NCBI GenBank assembly: GCA_965222345.1
Contig: CBDCTS010000007.1
Span: 1,426,001 to 1,490,000 of the forward strand
Origin: JADFGZ01 sp965222345
GTDB lineage: Bacteria; Acidobacteriota; Terriglobia; 2-12-FULL-54-10
DNA: 64,000 nt
Reading direction: 5' to 3'
A program made the position numbers and the translations under genes. This document shows, piece after piece, positions 32,754 to 41,055 of the stretch. The notes under the pieces are model-generated. The model had not been told where the DNA came from and did no database searches. It saw only the letters and a list, made by a program, of their open reading frames with translations. The stretch's first letter is position 1; the number at the start of each line of letters is the position of its first letter.

Positions 32754-33737
32754 CTAATACTCAACCGGCAGGTTGTACAGGTAGGTGAACTGCAAGCGGA
32801 TGTCGGTGCCCGGAAATTCCTGCGGCAAGGCCGGAAAGGGATTCGACAGGTTGATGCTGGCCAGCGCCGCGCCATCCAGCGACCGTGTCCCGGAACCCTC
32901 CGCCAGAACCAGTTCCGGCACGGAGCCGTCGCGCAGGATGGAGAACTGCAACACCACCCGGCCTTTTCTCCCCAGGCGGGCGATCTCCGGAATCACGGCA
33001 TACCAGTTGAGGCGCACCAGCGCAAGCAGCCGCAACAGATACGGGTGGAAATCAACGCCCATCGTATCGGAAAGGATTTGAGGACCGGGGAGGTAGAGGT
33101 TCGGATTCTGCGGGCCGGTGCTGGGATATCCACCCTGGAACGATCGGCCGCCTTTTCCCGAGGCGCGATCCCTCGCTAGGCCTTCTAGGATGGCGTCTGT
33201 TCCCCGCCTCGGCGGAACGATTTGGGGCAACCTCAGCCTGGCCTCGGTCGGAGGAGGATCGGGTTCCCGAGGCTGCACGGGCTCAATCGCGGCCTGCTCC
33301 TCGGGCGGGTCATCGGGTGCCTCCGGGAAATCAGGAATTCCGATCTCCGGAACCCCTCCCAGGGCTCTCTCCCCCAGATCGGGCCCAATAGCAGGAGGAG
33401 GTAACGGCGGTGGGGCCGGGGGGCGGTACAGGAAAGAAGGCTCGGGCGTCTCCACGCCCGGCTGCGCCCTGCGGTCCCTGTCCGACAGCACGGGAGTATC
33501 TGGAGGAGTTTCTGCCTCCGGCAGGTCCGGCGGTTGATAGAGCAGAGTCACATCCTCCGGCTTCGGTTGAGGTACGATCGCCTCCGGGATCATCCTGCGA
33601 AACAGGTCCGGTTGCGTTATGACCAGCAGGACGACCAGTAGGTGGACAATAACGGATAAAAGAAAGGTTTCCCTGCGGCGCGCAGAGGTGCGTTCGTTTA
33701 CCAGCTCCAGCAACAGATGGGGTTCCCGATCCGCCAT
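32754..33737 (-). CDS. TonB family energy-transducing protein
   Basis: This 327-residue protein has one membrane helix near the N-terminus (FLLSVIVHLLVVLLVI). A long Pro-rich periplasmic stretch (about 55-190) follows. The C-terminal TonB domain contains GRKGRVVLQFSILRDGSVPE and SLDGAALASINLSNPFPALP. It would transmit proton-motive force to outer membrane receptors such as the one at 25455-28106. No exbB or exbD is adjacent. It could also be a TonB-like protein with a different partner. Confidence 0.85.
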   Translation of the reverse strand: MADREPHLLLELVNERTSARRRETFLLSVIVHLLVVLLVITQPDLFRRMIPEAIVPQPKPEDVTLLYQPPDLPEAETPPDTPVLSDRDRRAQPGVETPEPSFLYRPPAPPPLPPPAIGPDLGERALGGVPEIGIPDFPEAPDDPPEEQAAIEPVQPREPDPPPTEARLRLPQIVPPRRGTDAILEGLARDRASGKGGRSFQGGYPSTGPQNPNLYLPGPQILSDTMGVDFHPYLLRLLALVRLNWYAVIPEIARLGRKGRVVLQFSILRDGSVPELVLAEGSGTRSLDGAALASINLSNPFPALPQEFPGTDIRLQFTYLYNLPVEY

Positions 33738-33791
33738 GTTTCCGGCTGCCCCTTGCAGGATGTCCTCGCTATGCGAGACGCCGTCAAAAAT

Positions 33792-34796
33792 CTAAAGTCC
33801 GGAGCTTCCCCCGGCCGGCATAGAAGTGGCGGAGGTTTTCGCCCCCGCTGTCCTCAGCCGCTCGGTGTGGCTGCCGATCTGCTGAAGTATTTGATGCGCC
33901 AACTGCAGTGCGCGTCGCCCTTCTTTTCCTCCCACGACGGGAACGGAGCGCTGGCGCGCATTCTTCAGAAAGTCGGCCAGTTGCAACTGCAGCGGCTCCG
34001 CCCGTGGCGGCTTCAGCAGCCGCTGCGAGAGCGCGGGCCGCCCGCCGGATAAATCCACCGTTGTGACCGCTGCGTCCTGCCGGGCATAATCGAGTGAAAC
34101 ATATTCACGCGGCTGAAACCAGCGCAATTTGCGGATTTGTTCCGGGCTCACCCGGCTGGCCGTGAAATTGGCCACGCAACCATTGTGGAAGCATAGCCGC
34201 GCGTTGGCAATATCAATCTTCGGACTTAGCACGGCAAGACCCACGGCCCGTATCTCCTCCGGCTCCGAATCGACCAGCGACAGCACGATCTCCAGATCGT
34301 GGATCATTAAGTCCAGAACCACGTCCACGTCCAGGCTTCGCTTGGTGAAGACGCTCAGGCGGTGGACCTCAAAGAAAAGCGGTGAGTTGAGAATCTGGCG
34401 AGCCGCCTGAACGGCCGGGTTGTAGCGCTCCAGGTGGCCTGCCTGCAGGATGCGGTTCTGCTTTGCGGCCGCGGCGATCAGCGCGTCGGCCTCTGCCGTC
34501 GTGCGAGCCAGAGGCTTTTCCACCAGCAGGTCGATTCCTCCCTCCAGGAGCTTTATGCCGATTTCGGCATGGAGTTCGGTCGGCACGGCCAGGCTGGCCG
34601 CCTCCGCCTCTCCGAAAAGCTCTTCCAACCGGGAGAACTTCCGGCAATGGTATTCTCCGGCAACGGCTGCTGCTCTTTGCTCGTCGATGTCGAAGACGCC
34701 CACCAGCTCCGCTTCCGGCAAATCCCGGTAAACGCGCGCATGGTGGCGGCCGAACTGTCCGACCCCGACAACCGCGACTTTGGTACGCTCTGGCAT
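33792..34796 (-). CDS. Gfo/Idh/MocA family NAD(P)-dependent oxidoreductase
   Basis: This 334-residue protein starts MPERTKVAVVGVGQFGRHHA with a Rossmann GVGQFG at 11-16. The segment GGIDLLVEKPLARTTAEAD contains the EKP motif that binds the nicotinamide ring. The C-terminal sheet includes LDVDVVLDLMIHDLEIVLSL with the Asp/His pair of the active site. The family acts on sugars and related polyols. In some bacteria similar genes next to envelope genes act on UDP sugars. The start at 34796 is chosen for the family N-terminus. Confidence 0.85.
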   Translation of the reverse strand: MPERTKVAVVGVGQFGRHHARVYRDLPEAELVGVFDIDEQRAAAVAGEYHCRKFSRLEELFGEAEAASLAVPTELHAEIGIKLLEGGIDLLVEKPLARTTAEADALIAAAAKQNRILQAGHLERYNPAVQAARQILNSPLFFEVHRLSVFTKRSLDVDVVLDLMIHDLEIVLSLVDSEPEEIRAVGLAVLSPKIDIANARLCFHNGCVANFTASRVSPEQIRKLRWFQPREYVSLDYARQDAAVTTVDLSGGRPALSQRLLKPPRAEPLQLQLADFLKNARQRSVPVVGGKEGRRALQLAHQILQQIGSHTERLRTAGAKTSATSMPAGGSSGL

Positions 34797-34967
34797 CCCT
34801 GAAGTTTTCCTGTTTAGTTTGGCGCCTCCGGATTCGCTCGAAGAAACGCCGCAAGCCACTGCGAACGCTCTCCACACCCGGAGTCTCCCGATGCGAGTAT
34901 AGCAGCACCGAGCGTGGGATTAGGTGTACAGGCCTCCAGGTAGCGGCAGGCATTCTTGCCATAGGTA

Positions 34968-35020
34968 GGGTAGGCATTCCTGCCTACCCTGTAGAGAGCA
35001 CAGGGCGGTAGTCCTGTGCT
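34968..35020. repeat. Double-hairpin repeat unit, copy 1
   Basis: GGGTAGGCA and TGCCTACCC pair around TTCC (34968-34989). After 7 bases AGCACAGG and CCTGTGCT pair around 8 bases (34997-35020). The same arrangement recurs at 35360-35408. Confidence 0.7.
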
Positions 35021-35178
35021 CCTGCTTCAGTCGTTTCCTTCGGTTCCGCTCAGGACAAGCCCAGTCTGTGCTCCTGCTTCGCTCCGCATCGCGGCGTCTC
35101 TGGTTGCCTGCCATTCCTGATTTACACCTGCCAAATCGCTCTAAAAGCTATTCCATAACCCCCGATTCAGGTTTTCGG

Positions 35179-35335
35179 TTGGCTTTCTGGTGGCTTTTCT
35201 GACCCCCCCCACCAATTCTTTTGTTGATTCTAATAGACTTGTTGGCTTTGTTTCGCAAAAAATACTTTTTTTACTCCGCTCGCCTCCCCCTGTAAGCTAA
35301 ACAAAGCCAGCTTTCCAAACGCCTTCCGGTTCGAT
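35179..35335. repeat. Imperfect direct repeat, copy 1 (TTGGCTTT-rich)
   Basis: It begins TTGGCTTTCTGGTGG and includes GGCTTTGTTTCGCAAAAAA and, further on, CAAACGCCTTCCGG. The same blocks in the same order recur at 35467-35670. Spacing between blocks differs, so this is an old duplication. Confidence 0.5.
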
Positions 35336-35359
35336 TCTCCTCGCCGCAAATTAGGTAGC

Positions 35360-35408
35360 GACAGGCATTCCTGCCTGTCCTCTAGCGTGCAGGCTCCCTG
35401 GCCTGCAC
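35360..35408. repeat. Double-hairpin repeat unit, copy 2
   Basis: GACAGGCA and TGCCTGTC pair around TTCC (35360-35379). After 7 bases GTGCAGG and CCTGCAC pair around 8 bases (35387-35408). The arms differ from copy 1 with compensating changes on both sides, while the TTCC loop and the 7-base spacing are kept. Confidence 0.7.
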
Positions 35409-35466
35409 TTGTCTCTTGCTTTCCAATCGCACGCAACCTGCCTAACCCTCCGAGCAATGGCTTTAT

Positions 35467-35670
35467 TTGGCTTTCGGGCGGCCTTTTAGGCATATCAAAG
35501 CCAATAACAAAGCCAATGCCCGATTTTCTGTATATCTCATAACTCTTTATACTTCAATATGATAGCTGGATATCAGGAGTTTTGAAATGGCTTTGTTTTG
35601 CAAAAAACTTTTCTTTCCGCTCCCCTTCCTCTCGTCAGTTTCCCAAACGCCTTCCGGCCCGATTGTCCCA
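35467..35670. repeat. Imperfect direct repeat, copy 2 (TTGGCTTT-rich)
   Basis: It begins TTGGCTTTCGGGCGG and includes GGCTTTGTTTTGCAAAAAA (35588 on) and CAAACGCCTTCCGG. It lies just before the 3' end of the restriction-modification gene. Several AAAGCCAA complements occur between the blocks. Confidence 0.5.
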
Positions 35671-35785
35671 CTCGCCCATTCCGGGGACAACAAAATTCTT
35701 CCGAGAGTTCCGAATCTACCGAGGAAACCGAATCTGCCGAATCTGGCTCCATCGACCCGCCTGGGGTGGCCTTAATCCGACCCGC

Positions 35786-35803
35786 GACCGTGAGGGAGCG
35801 GTC
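35786..35803. repeat. Short GC-rich hairpin repeat (ACCGYGAGGGAGCGGT), copy
   Basis: ACCGTGAGGGAGCGGT forms a 5-base stem around GAGGGA. Near-identical copies are at 38868-38883 (opposite strand) and 46691-46706, and a diverged copy is at about 4027-4042. All are intergenic. Confidence 0.55.
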
Positions 35804-35882
35804 ATAGTGCCGACAGCAGGGGCACCCTAACGCGCTGAAAGCAACGCCTTCGGGACCCCGGCAGCCCCGCTAGACGCTGCCG

Positions 35883-38723
35883 CTACGTCCCTTCAATGAT
35901 TTTCCGCTCTTCCTCGGTGATGCCGTACAGACGATAGACCAACTCGTCAATCTCCTCATCGGTGGCAGCGATTTCTCGCTCAAGCCGGTCAAGCTGTGAC
36001 GGCGCGAGCTTGCCGGAATGCTTCTTCTTATTCGCATCCAACATCCGATCGACCAGCGTCACGATGCGGCCGTGAATGGTTTTATCGGAAACTTTGGAAA
36101 AGTCAATTGGGCGAACAGGCAAGTTCCGGGTCTCTTTCAAAACAATCTTAGGGAAATCATCCCTCTGTGCTATGTTCGATCGGTGTAGGAAGTACCACGA
36201 CAGGAGGCGGCTATTCATCATGCCAAGGAGATAATTAAGGTGCGGACTTCCTGGCTTCTGTAAAATACTCTGCATGGATTTGTTGGTTACAAAATCTTCG
36301 GTAACCTTGACTGCCTGTAGCCGGAATTGTCGGCTGATTAACTCTCGTAAAAGCAAGCGGGGGCCTTTGAAGTAACGATCCGGTTTCGGTTCTGCAAGCG
36401 TGTTGTCGAATCTAATAAATTTCTTCGGTCCAGATTCGATGGAGTACCTTCTTGCCGTGCCGGCAAAGGCGAATAAGCTGTTTCGATGCTGAGACTTGTC
36501 AGTCAGATTGAACGGCGTCACTCCTCTTTGAACGTCCGTGAGTTCGCTAAGTGCTTTACCTGCAATCTGCGTTTTTCTGATGATGGCATTCACCTCAAGG
36601 TTTGCATAAGTAAGAAATTCATCATAGGAGTTTGCAAACCAAGCTGTAAGTTCTGCCTCTTCGGTCTCCTGCTCGAATTCGGAAGAGGACTCAATTCTAT
36701 GTCGCTTGGGAAACGTCCTCAGCACAACTTTTTGGCGGGATTTTCGAGGCCAGGTGGTTTCATTCGCCCGCTTCTTTAAAGCAAAAACTGTTGTGTCAAC
36801 CCAACCCTCAAAAACGTCGTACGGCAAATTAACTAAGAGTTCAGGGTCTGTGTAACAAGCTATGTATTGTCTAAGTTTGCTAAATCGGGAACCGCTATAC
36901 CATCCCGTTGGTACAATCATGGAAACCCTGCCATCGGACTTGCATACCTGCACTGCCTTTTCCATAAATAAGCTATAAGTATCTAAGGAATTTGAAGCGG
37001 TCCTAAAGTTCTTCCGCAGATAACCATCCTCCGCCTTGCCTATGAGGGCTCCATACGGTGGATTACCAATGACACAATCGAACCCACCTTTCTTCATAAT
37101 GCGACCAAAGCCAACCGCTTTCGAGTTCCAGTTGAAGGCGTTGATGCGGTCTCTTTCTTCGTCGAAGAGGTTACCCTGGTCGTAGATGTCCGGGCCGATG
37201 AGCGAGTTACCGCAGATGATGTTGTACTTGAGTTCCGGGAGGAGCGATTGCTTGGGCGGCAGTTGCGACTTCTCCCCCTCCAGCGCCTTCAAATACAAGC
37301 TCATCATGGTGACCTCCACCGCCTGGGGGTCAATGTCCACGCCATAGAGATTGTTCCTCAGGATTCTTGCTTTCCGCGTCACCGAGAGCCTGTGCCCGCC
37401 GTTGCCGTCAGGGATCAAATCTGGAAAGAGCAGGTGAGCGCGGGCCTCTTTTGGATGGGCCGTGAGATACCGCACGTGGTAATCAATCAGGTATTGGAAG
37501 GCTCCTATCAGGAACGAGCCGGAGCCGCAGGCCGGGTCGAGAATGCGGATTTTTTCAATCTGCCTGGGTGTCTTGCCTTCGATGGCTTTCCCCACTGTGT
37601 TCTTCACGATGTAGTCCACGATGTACTGTGGTGTGTAATAGACCCCGCCCGCCTTGCGGACCTCCGGCTTCTTTTCCAACCTGACTTGCTTGGCGGTGGG
37701 CCGGATGGTGTTGCCCAGGTACCGCTCGTAAATCGAGCCGAGCAGCTCTACTCCAATCACGTCGAAGCGATAGGGGCTTTTCGGCGGATAGAGCCGCTTG
37801 ATGATCTTCGCCAGCACATCCGAGTCCATCGCTACCTGTTCGCAGAGGTGCGGCTTGAAAATTTCGCCGTTAAAGTCCTCATTGATTTCGCGAAACAGGG
37901 GGTTAAGCCAATCGCGGGGCAGAGGGAACTTTCCGCCGCGTGCCTTCCACTCGTCCACGGCATCGGCGAGCTGACGCTTTTCGATGATATGGCGGTCCTC
38001 GGCGATGCGGATGAAAACGATGCGGTCGAGCAATCTTTGCACCACCTCATTCAGTTGCATTGCTGTGAGAGTGCGGTTGTGCTTGAAAATGTTCTTCGCC
38101 AGCCACCTGCGCCATTCGGTCATCTCATCGAGGAATTGCTGATCGACTTGCTTGCGGAGGCGCTGCTTGCGGCGGACGCGCGGCAGCATGGCATCGAGCG
38201 AACCCGTTGTGACCCGCTCTTTGGAAAATTCCCACAGCTTCCGGGCGTTTTTCAGATAATCGCCGTAGTCAAGCCGGAACAATTGCCCCTCCTCCGGCTT
38301 GCGCTCGTCGGGGCGGAGGGAGGCGTCGTAGAAGCGGAACTCCTCAAAGTCCGTCAGGATGACGAAGAAAACTTCCTTGGTGTTCCACGCGTAGCCTTTG
38401 GCCTGGAGGATGTGTTTGGCTGTGTCAAGCGGTTCCGACGGGGCCTTGGCCTCGACGAAGAATTTAGTCTGGCCTCCAAGGCGGAAGTTGTAATCGGGGC
38501 GGCCTTGCGTCTCACCTTTTTCAACGATTACCTCCCGCTGGTGATGCGGCAGGCCTGCCTTGTTTTCGACATCCCAGCCGAGCGCCTTGAAAAATGGGGT
38601 GATGAAGTCCACACGAGCTTGGGCTTCTGAATACCCCTTGGCGAGGTAATACGCCTTGTCCGCTTCAAACTTCTGGATCAGCTTTCCAAGCTTTTCCACA
38701 AAGGCATCGAAAGAAGTGGACAA
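35883..38723 (-). CDS. Type IIG (Eco57I-like) restriction-modification enzyme
   Basis: This 946-residue single-chain enzyme joins cleavage and adenine methylation. The N-terminal nuclease has the PD-ExK pattern PD76-77 with E91-A-K93 (GRPDYNF ... FFVEAK). The methyltransferase has DPACGSGSF (about residue 396) and NPPY (IGNPPYGALIG, about 550), typical of N6-adenine methylases. The last third is a TaqI-like target recognition region ending YRLYGITEEERKIIE. The stretch about 36100-37100, which encodes recognition, is visibly richer in A+T than the flanks, as in transferred specificity modules. BREX PglX is an alternative, but no other BREX gene is near. Confidence 0.85.
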   Translation of the reverse strand: MSTSFDAFVEKLGKLIQKFEADKAYYLAKGYSEAQARVDFITPFFKALGWDVENKAGLPHHQREVIVEKGETQGRPDYNFRLGGQTKFFVEAKAPSEPLDTAKHILQAKGYAWNTKEVFFVILTDFEEFRFYDASLRPDERKPEEGQLFRLDYGDYLKNARKLWEFSKERVTTGSLDAMLPRVRRKQRLRKQVDQQFLDEMTEWRRWLAKNIFKHNRTLTAMQLNEVVQRLLDRIVFIRIAEDRHIIEKRQLADAVDEWKARGGKFPLPRDWLNPLFREINEDFNGEIFKPHLCEQVAMDSDVLAKIIKRLYPPKSPYRFDVIGVELLGSIYERYLGNTIRPTAKQVRLEKKPEVRKAGGVYYTPQYIVDYIVKNTVGKAIEGKTPRQIEKIRILDPACGSGSFLIGAFQYLIDYHVRYLTAHPKEARAHLLFPDLIPDGNGGHRLSVTRKARILRNNLYGVDIDPQAVEVTMMSLYLKALEGEKSQLPPKQSLLPELKYNIICGNSLIGPDIYDQGNLFDEERDRINAFNWNSKAVGFGRIMKKGGFDCVIGNPPYGALIGKAEDGYLRKNFRTASNSLDTYSLFMEKAVQVCKSDGRVSMIVPTGWYSGSRFSKLRQYIACYTDPELLVNLPYDVFEGWVDTTVFALKKRANETTWPRKSRQKVVLRTFPKRHRIESSSEFEQETEEAELTAWFANSYDEFLTYANLEVNAIIRKTQIAGKALSELTDVQRGVTPFNLTDKSQHRNSLFAFAGTARRYSIESGPKKFIRFDNTLAEPKPDRYFKGPRLLLRELISRQFRLQAVKVTEDFVTNKSMQSILQKPGSPHLNYLLGMMNSRLLSWYFLHRSNIAQRDDFPKIVLKETRNLPVRPIDFSKVSDKTIHGRIVTLVDRMLDANKKKHSGKLAPSQLDRLEREIAATDEEIDELVYRLYGITEEERKIIEGT

Positions 38724-38867
38724 CTAGTTTGCTCCGTTTGCTATGAATTTATTGGGGCGGAGTCTAGCGGGAAGAGGCGTTGGATTCAACCGAAATTCCA
38801 GTTGCAATATGTCCTGAGGGCGAAGCGAGAAGCCCTATAGTTTCGCATCAAAATGTCTTGGCGGGTA

Positions 38868-38883
38868 ACCGCTCCCTCGCGGT
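38868..38883 (-). repeat. Short GC-rich hairpin repeat (ACCGCGAGGGAGCGGT), copy
   Basis: On the minus strand it is identical over 16 bases to 46691-46706. It lies in the 192-base gap between the restriction enzyme and the radical SAM gene. Confidence 0.6.
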
Positions 38884-38915
38884 GCGCGGCTCGGATTCCT
38901 TCTCGCGCAACTCTC

Positions 38916-39953
38916 TCAGCCCCCGTCCTGCAAGTGGCCTTGCAGTTGGACCAGTGGTTCGGGCTGTTTTTGATGGCCTTTCAAGGTTTGCGGGGAACGC
39001 CAGTTGTCCAGCATGCCCACCGCCTGCACGCAGGAAACCGTGCAGTGAGGCGCGCAGGATTTGCGCGTGTGATACTCGCGCTGCAGGTCCTCCCGCGTAT
39101 ATCCTTCCAGCGGCACGGCGGGATAGCCGCGCTGCTGCGAGCAGTAGTGCACCAACCCGTCTTCGCAGATATAGAGGTAACGCCCTCCGGCGCGGCAGCG
39201 CCAGTTGTGCGCCCTGCCGTAGGCGATGTTTTCCTGAAACTTGTCGAACCGGGCATAGACCTTCCGGCCCAGCTCTTTGATTGTGCGATAGACCTTCTGC
39301 TCCGCCTCGCTCAAGGGGCGCATCTGGCCCCCGTCGTCGTGGATGACGCCCAGCGTGCTGGTCAAGCCCAGCCCCACGGCCCGGCGCGCGACCACGACGG
39401 CGTCTTCCGGGTTGTGGATTCCGCCCCCGATCACCGAATTGATGTTCACTCCGAACTCGGCGTGCTCGGCCAGCAGCACGAGCTTCTTGTCGAGCACCTT
39501 CAGGCTTTTCTTCGAGACGTCGTCGGGCTGGATATTGTCGATGCTGATCTGCAAATGCTCAAGACCGGCGCGGTTGAGCCGCTCGATGCGCTCGGCGGTC
39601 AGCAGGTAGCCGTTGGTGATGAGCCCGGCCATGATGCCGTGATGGCGTATGCGGGCGATGATCCGGTCAAGTTCCGGATGCAGCAGCGGCTCGCCGCCGC
39701 TGATGGTGATGATGGTGGTGCCGAACGATGCCAGCCGGTCAATCCTTCTGAATACGTCCTCCACGGGGACCGGGGCAGAGAAGTCGTCGTACTCGTTGCA
39801 GTAGGTGCAGGACAGATTGCAGCGGCGGATGGGAATAATGTGGGCCAGCACGGGATGCCGTGTGCTCAGCAAACCCTTGCCGATCATCCACCATTCCCGA
39901 AACCGGCGATGGACAGCGGCTTTCTTTTTTCGGAAGGCTTTTAACCGTGTCAT
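38916..39953 (-). CDS. Radical SAM protein with SPASM-like C-terminal Cys
   Basis: This 345-residue protein has the radical SAM CxxxCxxC at C45, C49 and C52 (PIRRCNLSCTYC). The GGEPLL motif is in TIITISGGEPLLHPELD, and the core ends near LEHLQISIDNIQP. Later Cys clusters (WRCRAGG, YICEDGLVHYCS, SCAPHCTVSC) suggest extra iron-sulfur clusters as in SPASM-type proteins. The substrate is unknown. No peptide precursor is next to it. It is divergent from the bactofilin gene. Confidence 0.85.
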   Translation of the reverse strand: MTRLKAFRKKKAAVHRRFREWWMIGKGLLSTRHPVLAHIIPIRRCNLSCTYCNEYDDFSAPVPVEDVFRRIDRLASFGTTIITISGGEPLLHPELDRIIARIRHHGIMAGLITNGYLLTAERIERLNRAGLEHLQISIDNIQPDDVSKKSLKVLDKKLVLLAEHAEFGVNINSVIGGGIHNPEDAVVVARRAVGLGLTSTLGVIHDDGGQMRPLSEAEQKVYRTIKELGRKVYARFDKFQENIAYGRAHNWRCRAGGRYLYICEDGLVHYCSQQRGYPAVPLEGYTREDLQREYHTRKSCAPHCTVSCVQAVGMLDNWRSPQTLKGHQKQPEPLVQLQGHLQDGG

Positions 39954-40421
39954 AGCTCAGCAGGAACTTTCCGCCCAGGGCATCACATTCTATCTGTTGC
40001 ATATACTGCCAACAGGAGAAAATTTCAATCCTTTTCCGCCCAATGGTTCCATAGGAAGGTTCCAATGCGAACTCGGTCAGTTTCCTGGACTCTGCAGAAC
40101 TGCGTTGAATAAGCAGGTCCTTCACTGATGCTCGGAATGGCCCTGCCGTGGCGCTATACACTTTTATGAGAAAGGCTCTAGTGCTTCGGAGGAAAGCTTT
40201 GTAATGTCCAGAAAAGGCCAAATCGTTACTGATTTCAATTTACACGGGAAAGGTACTATATTATAGTATCAACTACAGACTTCGTTCTGGCTACTGTTGA
40301 GACCGAGTCGTCAATGGCTGCTCTCCGTTGCTCATCTTGCAGCCGTCCGGCTTGGAGAGGAAGGCAGGGGCCGGAGGGGGCGAATTAGGACGGAGTAACC
40401 AGCCCCCGAGGAGCATGGATC
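39954..40421 (+). other. 468-base divergent intergenic region
   Basis: There is no convincing gene. It carries the likely bactofilin promoter at 40239-40267 within a palindrome, and so a leader of about 150 bases. No known riboswitch pattern was recognised in that leader. Confidence 0.6.
40239..40267 (+). promoter_or_regulatory. Candidate promoter of the bactofilin gene, with a 15-bp palindrome
   Basis: TTTACA at 40239-40244 and TATAGT at 40262-40267 are 17 bases apart. The -10 box sits inside a palindrome TACTATA-T-TATAGTA (40254-40268), which could be an operator or an extra -10 on the other strand. Confidence 0.5.
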
Positions 40422-40970
40422 ATGTGGAAGCGCAAGGAAGAGTCCGGTGTCAATCCGGCCGTCAATCCGAGCAAGGAGGTCACCAGCATGTCAACCCTGC
40501 CTCAGGAAAGGAAAATGGAAATGGTGCATGAGAGTGCCAAAGCTATTATGGCGTATATAGGCAAATCCGTCCTGATCAAGGGGGAGCTTTCCAGCAGCGA
40601 AGACCTGTTTATCGATGGAAAGGTGGAAGGCACGATCGAGCTGCGGGAGAATAACCTTTCGGTCGGACCCAACGGGCAAGTTCATGCCAATATTAGTGCC
40701 AAGCATGTGATTATCCTCGGTGCCGTGAAGGGCAATATTCACGCTGTCGACCGCGTGGACCTTAAAAAATCCGGCTCGCTGCAGGGCGATTTGGTGGCAG
40801 CCCGTGTGGTCATTGAAGACGGCGCATATTTAAAAGGCAGCGTCGACATTCAGAAAAGCGGGAAGGCGGCAACCAAGGTCACTGTATCCAAGAGGGCGGA
40901 TGACCCGCTCCCCAGCGACACCATAAGCAAATTTGCCGGCACTCCAGTTGAAAAGAAGAAGTTTTTTTAG
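40422..40970 (+). CDS. Bactofilin (polymer-forming cytoskeletal protein)
   Basis: This 182-residue protein has a central right-handed beta-helix made of repeats such as VLIKGELSSSEDLFIDGKVE, then GPNGQVHANISAKHVIILGA and SGSLQGDLVAARVVIEDGAY. Bactofilins form filaments at membranes and shape cells or place enzymes. Two starts are possible. The ATG at 40422 begins with a MWKRKE segment. The ATG at 40488 has a perfect AAGGAGGT 7 bases upstream and would give 160 residues. The short basic N-terminus of the longer form could bind membranes. Confidence 0.92.
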   Translation: MWKRKEESGVNPAVNPSKEVTSMSTLPQERKMEMVHESAKAIMAYIGKSVLIKGELSSSEDLFIDGKVEGTIELRENNLSVGPNGQVHANISAKHVIILGAVKGNIHAVDRVDLKKSGSLQGDLVAARVVIEDGAYLKGSVDIQKSGKAATKVTVSKRADDPLPSDTISKFAGTPVEKKKFF

Positions 40971-41055
40971 TTCGAACAGCAATTCATAACCGGTTGAGTG
41001 ATGTCACCCAGAGAGCGGTTGGTAAGATTCCCGGGGGCGGCAATCGCTGACAGGG

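Larger units (their letters stand above)
34797..35882 (+). other. 1.1-kb repeat-rich intergenic region
   Basis: No protein gene is convincing. The region holds two copies of a double-hairpin unit (34968-35020 and 35360-35408) and a third partial copy of its first arm at about 34938-34960. It also holds an imperfect duplication rich in TTGGCTTT (35179-35335 and 35467-35670) and a copy of a short GC-rich hairpin at 35786-35803. It separates the oxidoreductase from a probably acquired restriction enzyme and may be a site of repeated rearrangement. Confidence 0.7.

Noticed and set aside
37248..38630. Plus-strand frame of 460 codons
   Set aside because: It is antisense to the type IIG enzyme, whose nuclease and methylase motifs are on the minus strand.
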